Assembly: GCF_002872475.1 (NCBI RefSeq)
Contig: NZ_CP025682.1
Span: forward strand, 248,001 to 312,000
Length of the DNA stretch: 64,000 nt
Source: Pseudazoarcus pumilus
GTDB lineage: Bacteria > Pseudomonadota > Gammaproteobacteria > Burkholderiales > Rhodocyclaceae
Reading direction: 5' to 3'
The notes under the pieces are model-generated. The model was not told the origin of the DNA, ran no database searches, and saw nothing but the letters and a program-made list of their open reading frames with translations. Shown here piece by piece: positions 15,472-24,398 of the stretch. A program made the position numbers and the translations under genes. The stretch's first letter is position 1. Each line of letters begins with the position of its first letter.

Positions 15472-18214
15472 TGAACTGTCCGTCCGTTCTGAAACGCATC
15501 GCGTCGGTGAGACTGGAGCCACCCGGATGTGCGCGCGGCAGGCGCAGCCAGAATACCGCGCCGCCTTCGGGGGCGTTCTCCACCCCGATCGTACCTTCGA
15601 GTTTTTGCGTGACCAGGGTGTAGGCCAGATAAAGCCCCAGGCCGCTGCCTCCGGAGGCGCGGCGGGTGGTGAAGAAAGGTTCGAAAATGCGCTCGCGTAT
15701 GTCGTCGGGGACACCTCGACCGTTGTCGGCGCAGGAGATCAGCACCTCGTCCTCGCCCTCGCGTCTGGCCGACAGCGTAATCGTGCCCGCCTCGCCCTCG
15801 GCGAAGGCGCTTTGTGTTGCGTTGATCACGAGGTTGGTCAGTACCTGGGCCAGCGGTCCCGGATAGGTGTCCATCTCGATTCCGACCGGACAGTCCAGAT
15901 ACGTCCCGAGCGCGCGGTCCTGGAGTGCCGGTCGCAGATTGCGTAGCGTCTCTTCCATGTAGTGGGCCAGATCGAAGCGTCGCCGCTGGTCGCTGCTCTG
16001 GTCGACCGCGACCAGCTTGAAGCTCTTCACCAGACGCGCCGCGCGATCGGCATTGGAAGCAAGCAGGCGAGCAGATTCCAGCGCATCGTCGAGGAATGCG
16101 CGCAATTCGTCCTTGCCGAGCGTTCCCTGATCGAACCGGGCGCGCAATTCTTCGGAACGTTCGCGCAGGTAGGATGCCGCACTTACCGTAATCCCTACCG
16201 GCGTGTTGATCTCGTGCGCCACACCGGCAACCAGCCCCCCGAGTGAGGCCATCTTTTCGGACTCGACGAGTTCGGATCGTGCCAGCTCAAGCTGATGCAG
16301 CGACTGCAGCAACTCGCCCTCGGCCAGTTCCCGACTCTCGTGGGAGAGCACGATCCACCACGTTCCGACCGCGATCAGGATCAACGTGGCCAGGTAGATG
16401 CGCACGAGGATCTCTGCCAGTTCCTGGCCGTAGGCGAGGTCCTGTGCATCAAGGAGGCGGTAGGCGAGCAGGAACAACGCTGCCATCGCCGCCGCGACGA
16501 TCCCGAACAGTGCGAAGAAGCGTCCGATCCGACGACCGAAATGGGGTGCAAAATGTGTCGACCCTGGCGCGACGTGAGACGGTTCCGAACGCACCGTTGG
16601 CTGCTTGCAGAAGTCGTGGCAATGCGCCTCGAGGCCGCAGCACAGCGAGCAGATCGGGCCGCGATAGAACGGGCAATAGGCCATGTCGCGCGGTTCGTAG
16701 TCCCGCTCGCATACCGAGCAGCGCTCGGTCGGAATCGTGCCGTCGGCGCGCGCTGGCGTCTTGCTCCGGTAGGCCGTGTCGGTTCGCGCCAGGTAATAGC
16801 GACCGCGCGTGATCAGCGCGATCACGATTGCGCTGATGAAGGCCAGCCCGAGGGCGAGAAACGCCGAATACGCTTCCAGGATCGGCCCGAATGCGCCCGT
16901 GTAGGCGACGATCGAGAGAACCGACGCGACCAGCATCGCCCCACAGCCGACAGGATTGAAGTTGTATAGATAGGCACGCTTGAATTCGACGTAGCGGGGG
17001 CTGATGCCCATCGGCTTGAGCACCACGAGATCGGCAACGAGGGCGCCGATCCACGCCGTCGCGACGTTGGAGTAGACCGTCAGGACGGCCTCCAGCGTGG
17101 CCAGGATACCCATCAGCGTGAGCAACAGGGCGATGAGCACGTTGAACACCAGCCACACCACCCGGCCGGGGTGATACTGCGCCAGTCGCGCGAAGGCATT
17201 GGACCAGGCGAGGGAGCCCGCGTACGCGTTCGTGACGTTGATCTTGACCTGCGAGACGAGCACGAACAGCAGTGCGAAACCGAGGACCAGCACGCGTTCG
17301 TCGAAGACATGCTCGTAGGCCACGATATACATGTGGATCGGTGACACCGCTTCAGTCGGCGACGACCCGGCTCGCAGGCACAGCACCGCGAGCAGGCTGC
17401 CAGCGAGAATCTTGAGACCCCCGAGAATGATCCAGCCGGGCCCGGTCCCGATCAGCGCGGCCCACCAGGCAAACCGGTTTCCACGCTCCCGGTCGGGCAG
17501 GAAGCGCAGATAGTCGGTCTGCTCGCCGATCTGGACCACCAGCGACAGCAACACCCCCGTCGCGGCGCCAAAGAACAGCGGATTGAAGCCTGCCTGCGGC
17601 CCGACGTAGGAGGTCCACGCATCGATGAGGCCGGGATCCTTGTAAAGCACGAAGACGAATGGGGTGATCAGCAACACGATCCACAGCAACTGCGTCAGCA
17701 TCTGGAAGCGGTTGATCAGGGTCACGCCAAAAAACACCATCGGAATGATCACCAACGAGCAGATCAGGTAGCCGATGGTGATGTTGAGGCCGGTCACCAG
17801 CTCGAGTGCCTGCGCCATGATTGCCGCCTCGAGCGCGAAGAAGATGAACGTGAACGAGGCGTAGATCAGCGAGGTCACGGTCGAGCCGATGTAGCCGAAG
17901 CCGGCGCCGCGGGTGAGCAGGTCGATGTCGACGTTGGCTTCGGCGCAGTAGTAGGCAATCGGCAGGCTGATCAGAAAGATCAGCAGGCTGACGATGACGA
18001 TCGCGGGGAAGGCGTTCTGGAAGCCGTAGCTGAGCGTGAGCGCGCCGCCGATGGCTTCGAGGGCAAGAAAGGAGATGCCGCCAATCGCGGTATTGGCGAG
18101 CACGAACGGATGCCAACGCCGGTAGGAGCGCGCGGCATAGCGCAGCGCGTAGTCCTCCAGTGTCTCGTTCGCGACCCAGGACTGATATTCCCGCTTGATG
18201 CGTCTCACAGGCAA
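15452..18214 (-). CDS. NCS1-type permease fused to sensor histidine kinase
   Basis: 920 residues. Residues about 35-470 form a twelve-helix purine/cytosine permease-like (NCS1) transporter (FVLANTAIGGISFLALEAIG, VQIGEQTDYLRFLPD, TNAYAGSLAWSN). Residues 499-536 are a cysteine-rich patch (CSVCERDYEP, YCPFYRGPICSLCC). Two helices follow (about 563-587 and 605-624). The kinase core has H-box LVAGVAHEINTPVG with His667, N-box LTNLVINATQSA, G1 DNGRGVPDD and G2 GGSGLGLYLAY. Such transporter-kinase fusions, as in CbrA (SLC5 type), couple solute sensing to phosphorylation. The start is TTG at 18214; GTG at 18208 is possible. Next to formamidase genes it may sense an amide, urea or nucleobase-like compound; the ligand is unknown. 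Confidence 0.9.
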   Translation of the reverse strand: MPVRRIKREYQSWVANETLEDYALRYAARSYRRWHPFVLANTAIGGISFLALEAIGGALTLSYGFQNAFPAIVIVSLLIFLISLPIAYYCAEANVDIDLLTRGAGFGYIGSTVTSLIYASFTFIFFALEAAIMAQALELVTGLNITIGYLICSLVIIPMVFFGVTLINRFQMLTQLLWIVLLITPFVFVLYKDPGLIDAWTSYVGPQAGFNPLFFGAATGVLLSLVVQIGEQTDYLRFLPDRERGNRFAWWAALIGTGPGWIILGGLKILAGSLLAVLCLRAGSSPTEAVSPIHMYIVAYEHVFDERVLVLGFALLFVLVSQVKINVTNAYAGSLAWSNAFARLAQYHPGRVVWLVFNVLIALLLTLMGILATLEAVLTVYSNVATAWIGALVADLVVLKPMGISPRYVEFKRAYLYNFNPVGCGAMLVASVLSIVAYTGAFGPILEAYSAFLALGLAFISAIVIALITRGRYYLARTDTAYRSKTPARADGTIPTERCSVCERDYEPRDMAYCPFYRGPICSLCCGLEAHCHDFCKQPTVRSEPSHVAPGSTHFAPHFGRRIGRFFALFGIVAAAMAALFLLAYRLLDAQDLAYGQELAEILVRIYLATLILIAVGTWWIVLSHESRELAEGELLQSLHQLELARSELVESEKMASLGGLVAGVAHEINTPVGITVSAASYLRERSEELRARFDQGTLGKDELRAFLDDALESARLLASNADRAARLVKSFKLVAVDQSSDQRRRFDLAHYMEETLRNLRPALQDRALGTYLDCPVGIEMDTYPGPLAQVLTNLVINATQSAFAEGEAGTITLSARREGEDEVLISCADNGRGVPDDIRERIFEPFFTTRRASGGSGLGLYLAYTLVTQKLEGTIGVENAPEGGAVFWLRLPRAHPGGSSLTDAMRFRTDGQFNEPRQG

Positions 18215-18329
18215 CTCGCTCCGCGCGCGGCGCGCCGCCCCTGAAAACGACAGCCAGGACGGGCGCGTTGATTATTCGCGCAAAGCCGCAGGCGGTGCAA
18301 GTCGCGCGCCCATGCACTTTACGCAGACC

Positions 18330-18357
18330 TTTTCATCGCGCGAGAACGTTCTATAGT
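18330..18357 (+). promoter_or_regulatory. Candidate promoter of the LuxR-type regulator gene
   Basis: TTTTCA and TATAGT with a 16-bp spacer. The spacer includes the palindrome AGAACGTTCT (18342-18351). It would give a leader of about 75 nt before the GTG at 18440 and lies between divergent genes. Confidence 0.5.
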
Positions 18358-18439
18358 GAGGAGGCTATGAAAGCGGGACCCGGGCCGCAGAAGTCCGTCC
18401 CCGCATCGGGAAGCAGGGAAGACAGGAGGAGGGAGCCTC

Positions 18440-19576
18440 GTGCACGCCCATTCGGGGGATCAGGCGCGCATCAGCGCCTTGCTCTACAGCATCCACGCGA
18501 CCACTCACGACGATGGCGCATGGGGCGATACCCTGTGCCAGTTGCGTGACTGGTTGGACAGCCGCTGGACGACGATCGCCCGTCATCACTTTCTCAGCGG
18601 ACACGGCGAAATCCTTCACCACGCGCCGGATGATCCGGATCTGAATCACACCTACGCCGAACACGCAGCACGTAATCCCTGGTTCCTGTCGAGCGAGGAA
18701 TACTCCACTGGTACCGTGCTCCGCGGCACCGACCTGCTCGGCATGCAGGAGCTCAAGCGCACCGATTTCTACCGTAAATTGATGCAGCCCCATGGTTTGC
18801 TTCATCGGCTTTGCGGTGTTGCCGCGCGTCGCGGGGATCTCATCTATTACATCGCCGCCCATCGTGGCGAGGATCAGCCCGATTTCTCGAACGATGACCG
18901 CGCCCGGCTCAGCGACGTTCTCGCCCATCTGTCATTGGCTCTCGAGAACGGCTGGAAACAGCGTGAAGCGCGCGATTTCGGGCTCGCCCTTACGGAAGTC
19001 ATCGAACAGACGGCGGTCGCGACCTTCCTGACCGATGCCGACAGCCAGATTCTTTTTCGCAACCGGGCGGCCGAACTGCTGCTCGAACAAGACTCCGGAC
19101 TGATTGCGCCACGCAATTGCCTGAGTGCGATCTCCGGCGCCGACCGACTTGCCTTGCATGAAGCTGTTCGCGGCGTTGCCTCCCGCGTCCGCGCGGGCGA
19201 GTCCCGTTCGCCTCAGGTGCTGAGCATCAGCACGCCGAGCGGTGTTCACCCGACCGTAGTCTCGGTCTATCCGGCCGGTCGCAGCTTCACAGCCGCGCGG
19301 GGCGAATCGTGCGACCTGGTCGCCGTCTCGGCGCGTAATCAGCACAGCCGTCACGAGCACTGTTCTTTCGCACGTCAGTTCGATTTCACGCCAGCCCAGG
19401 CGCGCCTGAGCAGCCTGCTATTCACGGGCCACAGTCTCGCCAGCACGGCGCGCATCCTGCACGTGTCCGAAAATACCGTGCGCAGCCATCTCAAGCAGAT
19501 TTTCCAGAAGACCGACACGCATAGCCAGATGGAACTTGTGCACCTGCACTCGCGCATCTGCGTCGATATTGATTGA
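18440..19576 (+). CDS. LuxR-type transcriptional regulator with PAS-like sensor
   Basis: 378 residues starting at GTG, with AGGAGGAGGGAG just upstream. The middle region TFLTDADSQILFRNRAAELLL is PAS-like. The C-terminal domain FDFTPAQARLSSLLFTGHSL and ARILHVSENTVRSHLKQIF is a LuxR/FixJ-type helix-turn-helix. It has no receiver domain or phosphoacceptor, so it should bind its signal directly. It is divergent from the permease-kinase gene and immediately precedes the AmiS/UreI channel gene, making it a candidate activator at the shared modules. No close characterised relative is recognised. Confidence 0.85.
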   Translation: MHAHSGDQARISALLYSIHATTHDDGAWGDTLCQLRDWLDSRWTTIARHHFLSGHGEILHHAPDDPDLNHTYAEHAARNPWFLSSEEYSTGTVLRGTDLLGMQELKRTDFYRKLMQPHGLLHRLCGVAARRGDLIYYIAAHRGEDQPDFSNDDRARLSDVLAHLSLALENGWKQREARDFGLALTEVIEQTAVATFLTDADSQILFRNRAAELLLEQDSGLIAPRNCLSAISGADRLALHEAVRGVASRVRAGESRSPQVLSISTPSGVHPTVVSVYPAGRSFTAARGESCDLVAVSARNQHSRHEHCSFARQFDFTPAQARLSSLLFTGHSLASTARILHVSENTVRSHLKQIFQKTDTHSQMELVHLHSRICVDID

Positions 19577-19618
19577 TTCTCCTGCCTTGATCGCTTCACC
19601 CTGTCTGGCGAGGCGCGT

Positions 19619-19662
19619 CTCATCCGAACGGGTGAGGGGAATTTCCTCGAACAGGGTGATTC
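19619..19662 (+). promoter_or_regulatory. Amide-regulon module upstream of the AmiS/UreI gene
   Basis: TCATCCGAACGGGTGA followed by GGGGAATTTCCTCGA and GGGTGATTC. It matches the module before fmdA (14159-14200, opposite strand) in order and spacing with one extra base. It ends 66 nt before the channel gene start. Confidence 0.7.
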
Positions 19663-19728
19663 GTCGTCGGGGGGCGCTGCATATGATGAGCCCATCTTCA
19701 GCCATAAACAGGCGACGGAGGGATCATC

Positions 19729-20241
19729 ATGCTGCTCGGACTTGCTCTACTTTATGTCGGTGCCGTTCTTTTCCTGAACGGTCTTTGGCTGCTCGGTCGT
19801 ATCGGCGATCGCGAGATCGCGGTCATCAACATCTTCGTTGGCGGACTGACCCTTCTGGTCGCCCTGTACCTTGCCTTCTTCGAGAACGATCCGGAGTCCA
19901 TCCGCGCAGCCGCCCTCACGTTGCTGTTTACCTTCACCTACCTTTGGGTCGCAATGAACCGATTCAACGGCGCGGACGGGCGCGGGTTGGGCTGGTTCAG
20001 TCTCTTCGTCGCGATCACCCTCATTCCGGTGACGATCGGCGCCTTCGTGGAGGCCGGTTCCGTTCTCGGAATGTGGCTCGCATTCTGCTGGGCGGCATGG
20101 ACCTTTCTCTGGTTCCTGTTCTTTCTGCTGCTCGGCGTGCAGAAGCCGATCGTGCGCTTCACCGGGCAAGTGACTGTCGTGACCGGCATTCTCACGGGCT
20201 GGGTGCCGGGCTTCCTGATGCTCGATGGCATTCTGGTTTGA
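19729..20241 (+). CDS. AmiS/UreI family amide or urea channel
   Basis: 170 residues, the family length. Six hydrophobic helices, beginning MLLGLALLYVGAVLFLNGLW and including LTLLFTFTYLWVAMNRF and FCWAAWTFLWFLFFLLLG, match the hexameric inner-membrane AmiS/UreI channels that let urea or short amides into the cytoplasm. GGAGGGATCATC precedes the ATG. The neighbouring formamidase genes and shared upstream module support amide rather than urea uptake; no urease gene is in the window. Confidence 0.93.
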   Translation: MLLGLALLYVGAVLFLNGLWLLGRIGDREIAVINIFVGGLTLLVALYLAFFENDPESIRAAALTLLFTFTYLWVAMNRFNGADGRGLGWFSLFVAITLIPVTIGAFVEAGSVLGMWLAFCWAAWTFLWFLFFLLLGVQKPIVRFTGQVTVVTGILTGWVPGFLMLDGILV

Positions 20242-20740
20242 GCGTCAAGGCCTTGGTGACGACGAGCCGTGCTAGCACACCTTCCCGAAGGCCCTTTTCG
20301 TCGCGCGGCAGGCCCGCCGATTGCCCTGCGCATCGGCGGTAGCGCATTCGTCTCTCGGCGAGGCGGTCGGCGCGCCGGATGACCGGGGGTAGAGGCGGGG
20401 CGGGTGGTGCCGCAGGTCATGCGTGGATCAATTCCCGCATCCTCGAACCGACGTGCCCGCCGTGGTTTGTGAGCGACAGTCGCCGCAGACTCCGGACGTC
20501 GGGCGGCCCGTTCGCCAGCGGGCGGCTGGACCCGAGAAGCACTCTTCCGCGCCACTGAACCCAAGCACACTTCCCGCGCGACCCTGAACGCGTCGTCCAG
20601 ACCCTGACGGCGGTGACCGCAACCCCCATTTTGTACGACAGCAGTTGACAATTCGCTATCGATACACTTGTATACAGGCACACAGGGATGCGTGTGTATC
20701 GACGTTCCCTGATCTTCGACGGATTCAACAGGAGTGATCG
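20242..20740. other. Gene-free intergenic region
   Basis: 499 bp. The first 400 bp are high-GC with no credible gene or repeat. The last 100 bp, before the FAD oxidoreductase gene, are AT-richer and hold TTGACA and inverted repeats that look like a promoter-operator region (see 20645-20701). Confidence 0.6.
20645..20701 (+). promoter_or_regulatory. Promoter/operator region of the FAD oxidoreductase-TRAP cluster
   Basis: TTGACA (20645-20650) serves as a possible -35. CGATACAC (20660-20667) and its complement GTGTATCG (20694-20701) form a long-range inverted repeat, and TGTATACA (20669-20676) is a palindrome between them. TGTATACA-type sites are common for FCD-type GntR repressors, and such a gene (22169) is in this cluster. 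The -10 box is not clear. Confidence 0.5.
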
Positions 20741-22087
20741 ATGAACGATCTGGATTGCGATGTGCTGGTGGTCGGTGGCGGGGTGACGGGCGTGGCGGCA
20801 GCGACGGCGGCCGCGCGCAGTGGTGCCCGCACCATCCTGCTCGAGGCGCGCCCCTTCGTCGGTGGCAACGCGACGACCGGCCTTTGCCTGCACAACTACA
20901 TCACCAAGAACGGCCGTCAGGTCGTGTTCGGCATTGCGCAGGAAGTGGTCGACCGCATGATCGAGCGCGGCGGCGCGGTCGGGCATATCCCTTTCCCGGA
21001 TGGGTTCTGCCATTCGATCACGCCGGTCGATGGCGAGTACTTCCGCATCATGTCGACCGAGATGCTGGCCGAGGCGGGCGTGCAGATCCTCTATGGCGTC
21101 AACGTCGTGGGCGTGGAGACGCAGGGGCGCGAGATCACCGAGGTGCATGCCGCCGTCAAGGGCGGCATCCGCAAGATCCGCGCACGCGCCTATCTCGATG
21201 CCAGTGGTGACGCCGACCTGGTGAGCTACGCCGGCGGTGCGGTGCAGAAGGGCGAGAAGGCCACCGGCAAGATGCAGCCGGTATCGATGCTGCTGCACTT
21301 TCACGGTGTCGATACGCGTCGCATCGCCGACGCGATCGGCGTATCCGAGCCGGCGATGGCGACGCGCCCCGATTTCCCGGAGCCGATCCCGGTGTATTTC
21401 CGCGGCTCGTTCAGCCGCTGGAACGACGTCATCCGCGAACAGGGCATCTTCCCCAACGAGGACCACATGGTGTTCTTCAACACCGTCTGGCCCGACCAGG
21501 TGAACGTGAATACCTCGGCGGTGTTCGGCATCGACGGCACCGACCCGATCCAGCTCTCGCGCGCGGCGGTGGAACTGACCCGCCAGGCCGAACGCATTGG
21601 CGGCTTCCTCAAGCAGTACGTGCCGGGCTTCGAGAACGCCTATCTGGTGCCGGCGGGCTTCGCCCAGGTGCGTCAGACCCGTGTCATCGAGGGGCTCTAC
21701 CAGATCACCGACGACGATGCCCTGGAAGGGCGCAAGTTCGACGACACCATCGGCCAGGTGTGCTTTCCGATCGACATCCACGATCCCGATACCGGCCAGG
21801 CGAGCTTCTTCCCGATCGGTGACGACGGGGCCTTCGACATTCCGTTCCGCTCGCTGGTACCGCGTGACCTCGACAACGTAATCGTCGCGGGCCGCTGCCT
21901 GTCGGCCACGCACATGGCCTTCGGCGCGACGCGCAACATGGCGCCGTGCCTGGTGTCGGGGCAGGCCGCCGGCGTCGCCGCGGCGCAGGCCGCCGCAGTC
22001 GGTTCGAGCATTCCGGAGCTGGACGTGGCCGCGTTGCAGAAGACGCTGCTCGGGCAGGGCGTGTTCCTCGGCGACCGCTTTGCCTGA
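20741..22087 (+). CDS. FAD-dependent oxidoreductase
   Basis: 448 residues. The N-terminal dinucleotide-binding motif VLVVGGGVTGVAAATAAARSG is followed by LLEARPFVGGNAT, and the C-terminal FAD segment is VIVAGRCLSATHMAFGATR. This is the FAD_oxidored type (PF12831-like) often found in sugar-acid or aromatic uptake clusters with unknown substrate. No signal peptide, so cytoplasmic. It heads a probable operon with a GntR regulator and a TRAP transporter and so likely oxidises the transported compound or a derivative. Confidence 0.85.
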   Translation: MNDLDCDVLVVGGGVTGVAAATAAARSGARTILLEARPFVGGNATTGLCLHNYITKNGRQVVFGIAQEVVDRMIERGGAVGHIPFPDGFCHSITPVDGEYFRIMSTEMLAEAGVQILYGVNVVGVETQGREITEVHAAVKGGIRKIRARAYLDASGDADLVSYAGGAVQKGEKATGKMQPVSMLLHFHGVDTRRIADAIGVSEPAMATRPDFPEPIPVYFRGSFSRWNDVIREQGIFPNEDHMVFFNTVWPDQVNVNTSAVFGIDGTDPIQLSRAAVELTRQAERIGGFLKQYVPGFENAYLVPAGFAQVRQTRVIEGLYQITDDDALEGRKFDDTIGQVCFPIDIHDPDTGQASFFPIGDDGAFDIPFRSLVPRDLDNVIVAGRCLSATHMAFGATRNMAPCLVSGQAAGVAAAQAAAVGSSIPELDVAALQKTLLGQGVFLGDRFA

Positions 22088-22168
22088 ATCGCCTGAAGGC
22101 GCGGGCGGGTTCTTGGTTATGCTTGGACCCGCCCGGGTCTTCACCCACGACCGACGAGGAAATTCAGA

Positions 22169-22861
22169 ATGAGTACCGAGACGACTGCCGATACGCCGCT
22201 GAACCTTGCTCCGCTGGAGGATTTCGATGCGTACGTGCCGCTGCGTGTGGCCGTGCTCACGCGGCTCAAGCAGGCGATTCTCGACGGCGTGCTGAAACCG
22301 GGCGAACTGCTCAGCGAAAACCGCATCGCGACCCAGCTGTCGGTGAGTCGCACACCGGTGCGCGAAGCGCTGAGGGTTCTGGAGCAGGAAAACCTCGTGA
22401 CCATGCTGCCGGGTCGCAAGGTCATCGTCTCCGTGCCCAGTGCCGAGGACATCGACGAGATCTACGACATCCGGTTCATCGTCGAATCCGAGGCACTCCG
22501 GCGCATCACGCCGGATCGCACCGATCTCATCGAACGTCTCGAGGCGTGCATCGCACGCCAGGAGGCGGCCCTCGAACGTCGTGACACGCGCGCCCTGCGC
22601 GAGATCAACACCGAGTTCCACATGATCTTCGTGTCGGTATTGAACAACCGCCGCCTGCGGCAGTTCATCGATTCCGTCTACGACTCGATCACCCGTTTCC
22701 GGCTGTATTCGCTGGAGAACCCGGAATGGGCGGAACACGGTTCGCAGGAACATCGCCGGCTGGTCGAGCTGCTCAAGGCCGGCGATACCGACGGCGCCGT
22801 AGAGATGCTCAGGGAGCATCTCGCCAGCGCCAGAAACATCGTCACGAAGATGTTCAATTGA
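22169..22861 (+). CDS. GntR-family regulator, FCD (FadR-like) subgroup
   Basis: 230 residues. The winged helix includes LKQAILDGVLKPGELLSENRIATQLSVSRTPVREALRVLE; a helical FCD ligand domain follows with the metal/ligand residues in IVESEALRRI and NTEFHMIF. It is 8 nt upstream of the TRAP substrate-binding gene and should be a local repressor responding to the transported organic acid. The palindrome near 20669 is its candidate site. Confidence 0.92.
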   Translation: MSTETTADTPLNLAPLEDFDAYVPLRVAVLTRLKQAILDGVLKPGELLSENRIATQLSVSRTPVREALRVLEQENLVTMLPGRKVIVSVPSAEDIDEIYDIRFIVESEALRRITPDRTDLIERLEACIARQEAALERRDTRALREINTEFHMIFVSVLNNRRLRQFIDSVYDSITRFRLYSLENPEWAEHGSQEHRRLVELLKAGDTDGAVEMLREHLASARNIVTKMFN

Positions 22862-22869
22862 GAGGAGAC

Positions 22870-23871
22870 ATGACAATGAAAATCCGCACTCGCATCACGA
22901 CCCTGGCGGCGTGCCTCGTTACCGCCGCGGCGACCTTCACCGGCGTGGCCCAGGCCAGCCCCGAGGTCACCCTCAAGCTCGCCCACGTGCAGCCCGAGAC
23001 GCACGCCTTCCACAAGGGTTCGGTGAAGTTCGCCGAAACCCTGAAGGAAGTGTCCGGCGGCAAGATGGAGGTGCAAATCTTCCCCAACGGCGTGATGGGC
23101 AACGAGCGCGACCTGCTCGAGGCCTTGCAGATCGGCTCGCTCGATCTGGTCACCGTCACGTCGGCGCTCACCAGCAAGTTCAGCACCAACTACCAGGTGT
23201 TCTCACTGCCCTTCCTGTTCGACAGCTACGAGGACGCATTCCGTGTCATGGACGACCCGGAGATCCGCGGTTCGCTGGGCGAGAAGCTGATCGGCAAGGG
23301 CATCCGGCCGGTCGCATACTGGATTGGCGGGGCGCGCAGCTACTACGGTCGCAGCGAGGTCGAGAACCTGCCCGACTTCCAGGGCAAGAAGGTGCGCACC
23401 ATGGAGGACCCGTACTACCTCGCGACGTGGAAATCGCTCGGCGCGATCCCCACGCCGTTGCCCTTCGGCGAAGTCTATTCTGCCCTGCAGACCGGCCTGG
23501 TGGACGGTGCCGAAGGTGCGATCAACACCTATGTGTCGAAGAAGTTCTACGAGTCGGCGCCGCACGTGGCGATGGTCAATTACGTCTATTCGATCCAGCC
23601 GCTGCACATTGCCGAGTCGCGCTGGAAGAAGCTCAGCGAGCAGCAGCGCGAATGGGTGAAGCAGGCGGCCGACGCGTCTTCCACCTTCGAGCGCCAGATC
23701 ATCCTCGACGAGGACCGCAAGATGAACGACACGCTCGCCAGCCATGGCGTGCAGGTCACGCGTCCCGACATCGGGCCGCTGCGCGAGGCCGTCGCACCCG
23801 TCTACGAGAAGTTCCGCAAGGAGTTCGGCGATGAGGCCTACAGCCTCGTCGAGCAGATCCGCAAGGACTGA
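22870..23871 (+). CDS. dctP: TRAP transporter substrate-binding protein DctP
   Basis: 333 residues with a Sec signal peptide (AACLVTAAATFTGVAQA, cleavage after about residue 29). VTLKLAHVQPETHAFHKG and LQTGLVDGAEGAINTYVSKKFYE with the conserved Arg region GGARSYYGR are typical of the DctP/DctB periplasmic receptor fold that binds carboxylates. GAGAGGAG precedes the ATG. First gene of dctPQM. Confidence 0.95.
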   Translation: MTMKIRTRITTLAACLVTAAATFTGVAQASPEVTLKLAHVQPETHAFHKGSVKFAETLKEVSGGKMEVQIFPNGVMGNERDLLEALQIGSLDLVTVTSALTSKFSTNYQVFSLPFLFDSYEDAFRVMDDPEIRGSLGEKLIGKGIRPVAYWIGGARSYYGRSEVENLPDFQGKKVRTMEDPYYLATWKSLGAIPTPLPFGEVYSALQTGLVDGAEGAINTYVSKKFYESAPHVAMVNYVYSIQPLHIAESRWKKLSEQQREWVKQAADASSTFERQIILDEDRKMNDTLASHGVQVTRPDIGPLREAVAPVYEKFRKEFGDEAYSLVEQIRKD

Positions 23872-23939
23872 GACGCGACTTCGACCCACCCCGGGGCCCC
23901 TGCGTGCGCGCAGGCGCCCCGGCCCAAGGAGTGCATACG

Positions 23940-24398
23940 ATGTGGAAACGGCTGCTCTCGGTCGAGGCCGTGTGCGGGGCGCTGCTGGTCGTGATCGCCC
24001 TGCTGATGTCGGTACAGGTGTTCACCCGCTACGTGCTGGAACAACCGCTGACGTGGAGCGACGAGATCATCTCGCTGGCCTTCACCTGGCTTTGCTTCCT
24101 CGGCGCTGCCGTGGCGCTGAAGCACCGCGGGCACATCGGCCTGACCTTCCTCGTGGAGCTGTGTCCCCCCGCGCCGCGTCGCGTGTGGATCGCCGCGATC
24201 GGCCTGGTGGTGTCGGCGTTCCTGGCGGTGCTCATCTATGCCGGCTGGAAGATGACGGCCCTCGTGCATGATCAGCTATCGGCGGCACTGGAAATGCCGA
24301 TGAGCTACTTCTATGCGGCTCTGCCCTTCAGTGCCGTACTCATGATCTATTACGAACTGGCCCATGTCGTGGCCGCATGGCGGGAGAATTGGTCATGA
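23940..24398 (+). CDS. dctQ: TRAP transporter small membrane subunit DctQ
   Basis: 152 residues with four helices. VFTRYVLEQPLTWSDEI is the signature RY...WS(D/E)E motif of DctQ. It forms the membrane complex with DctM. Its TGA overlaps the dctM ATG (ATGA), implying coupled translation. Confidence 0.94.
   Translation: MWKRLLSVEAVCGALLVVIALLMSVQVFTRYVLEQPLTWSDEIISLAFTWLCFLGAAVALKHRGHIGLTFLVELCPPAPRRVWIAAIGLVVSAFLAVLIYAGWKMTALVHDQLSAALEMPMSYFYAALPFSAVLMIYYELAHVVAAWRENWS

Noticed and set aside
20417..22876. An 819-codon frame antisense to the FAD oxidoreductase and GntR genes
   Set aside because: Composition is that of a shadow frame; both genes on the plus strand have clear domains and ribosome sites.
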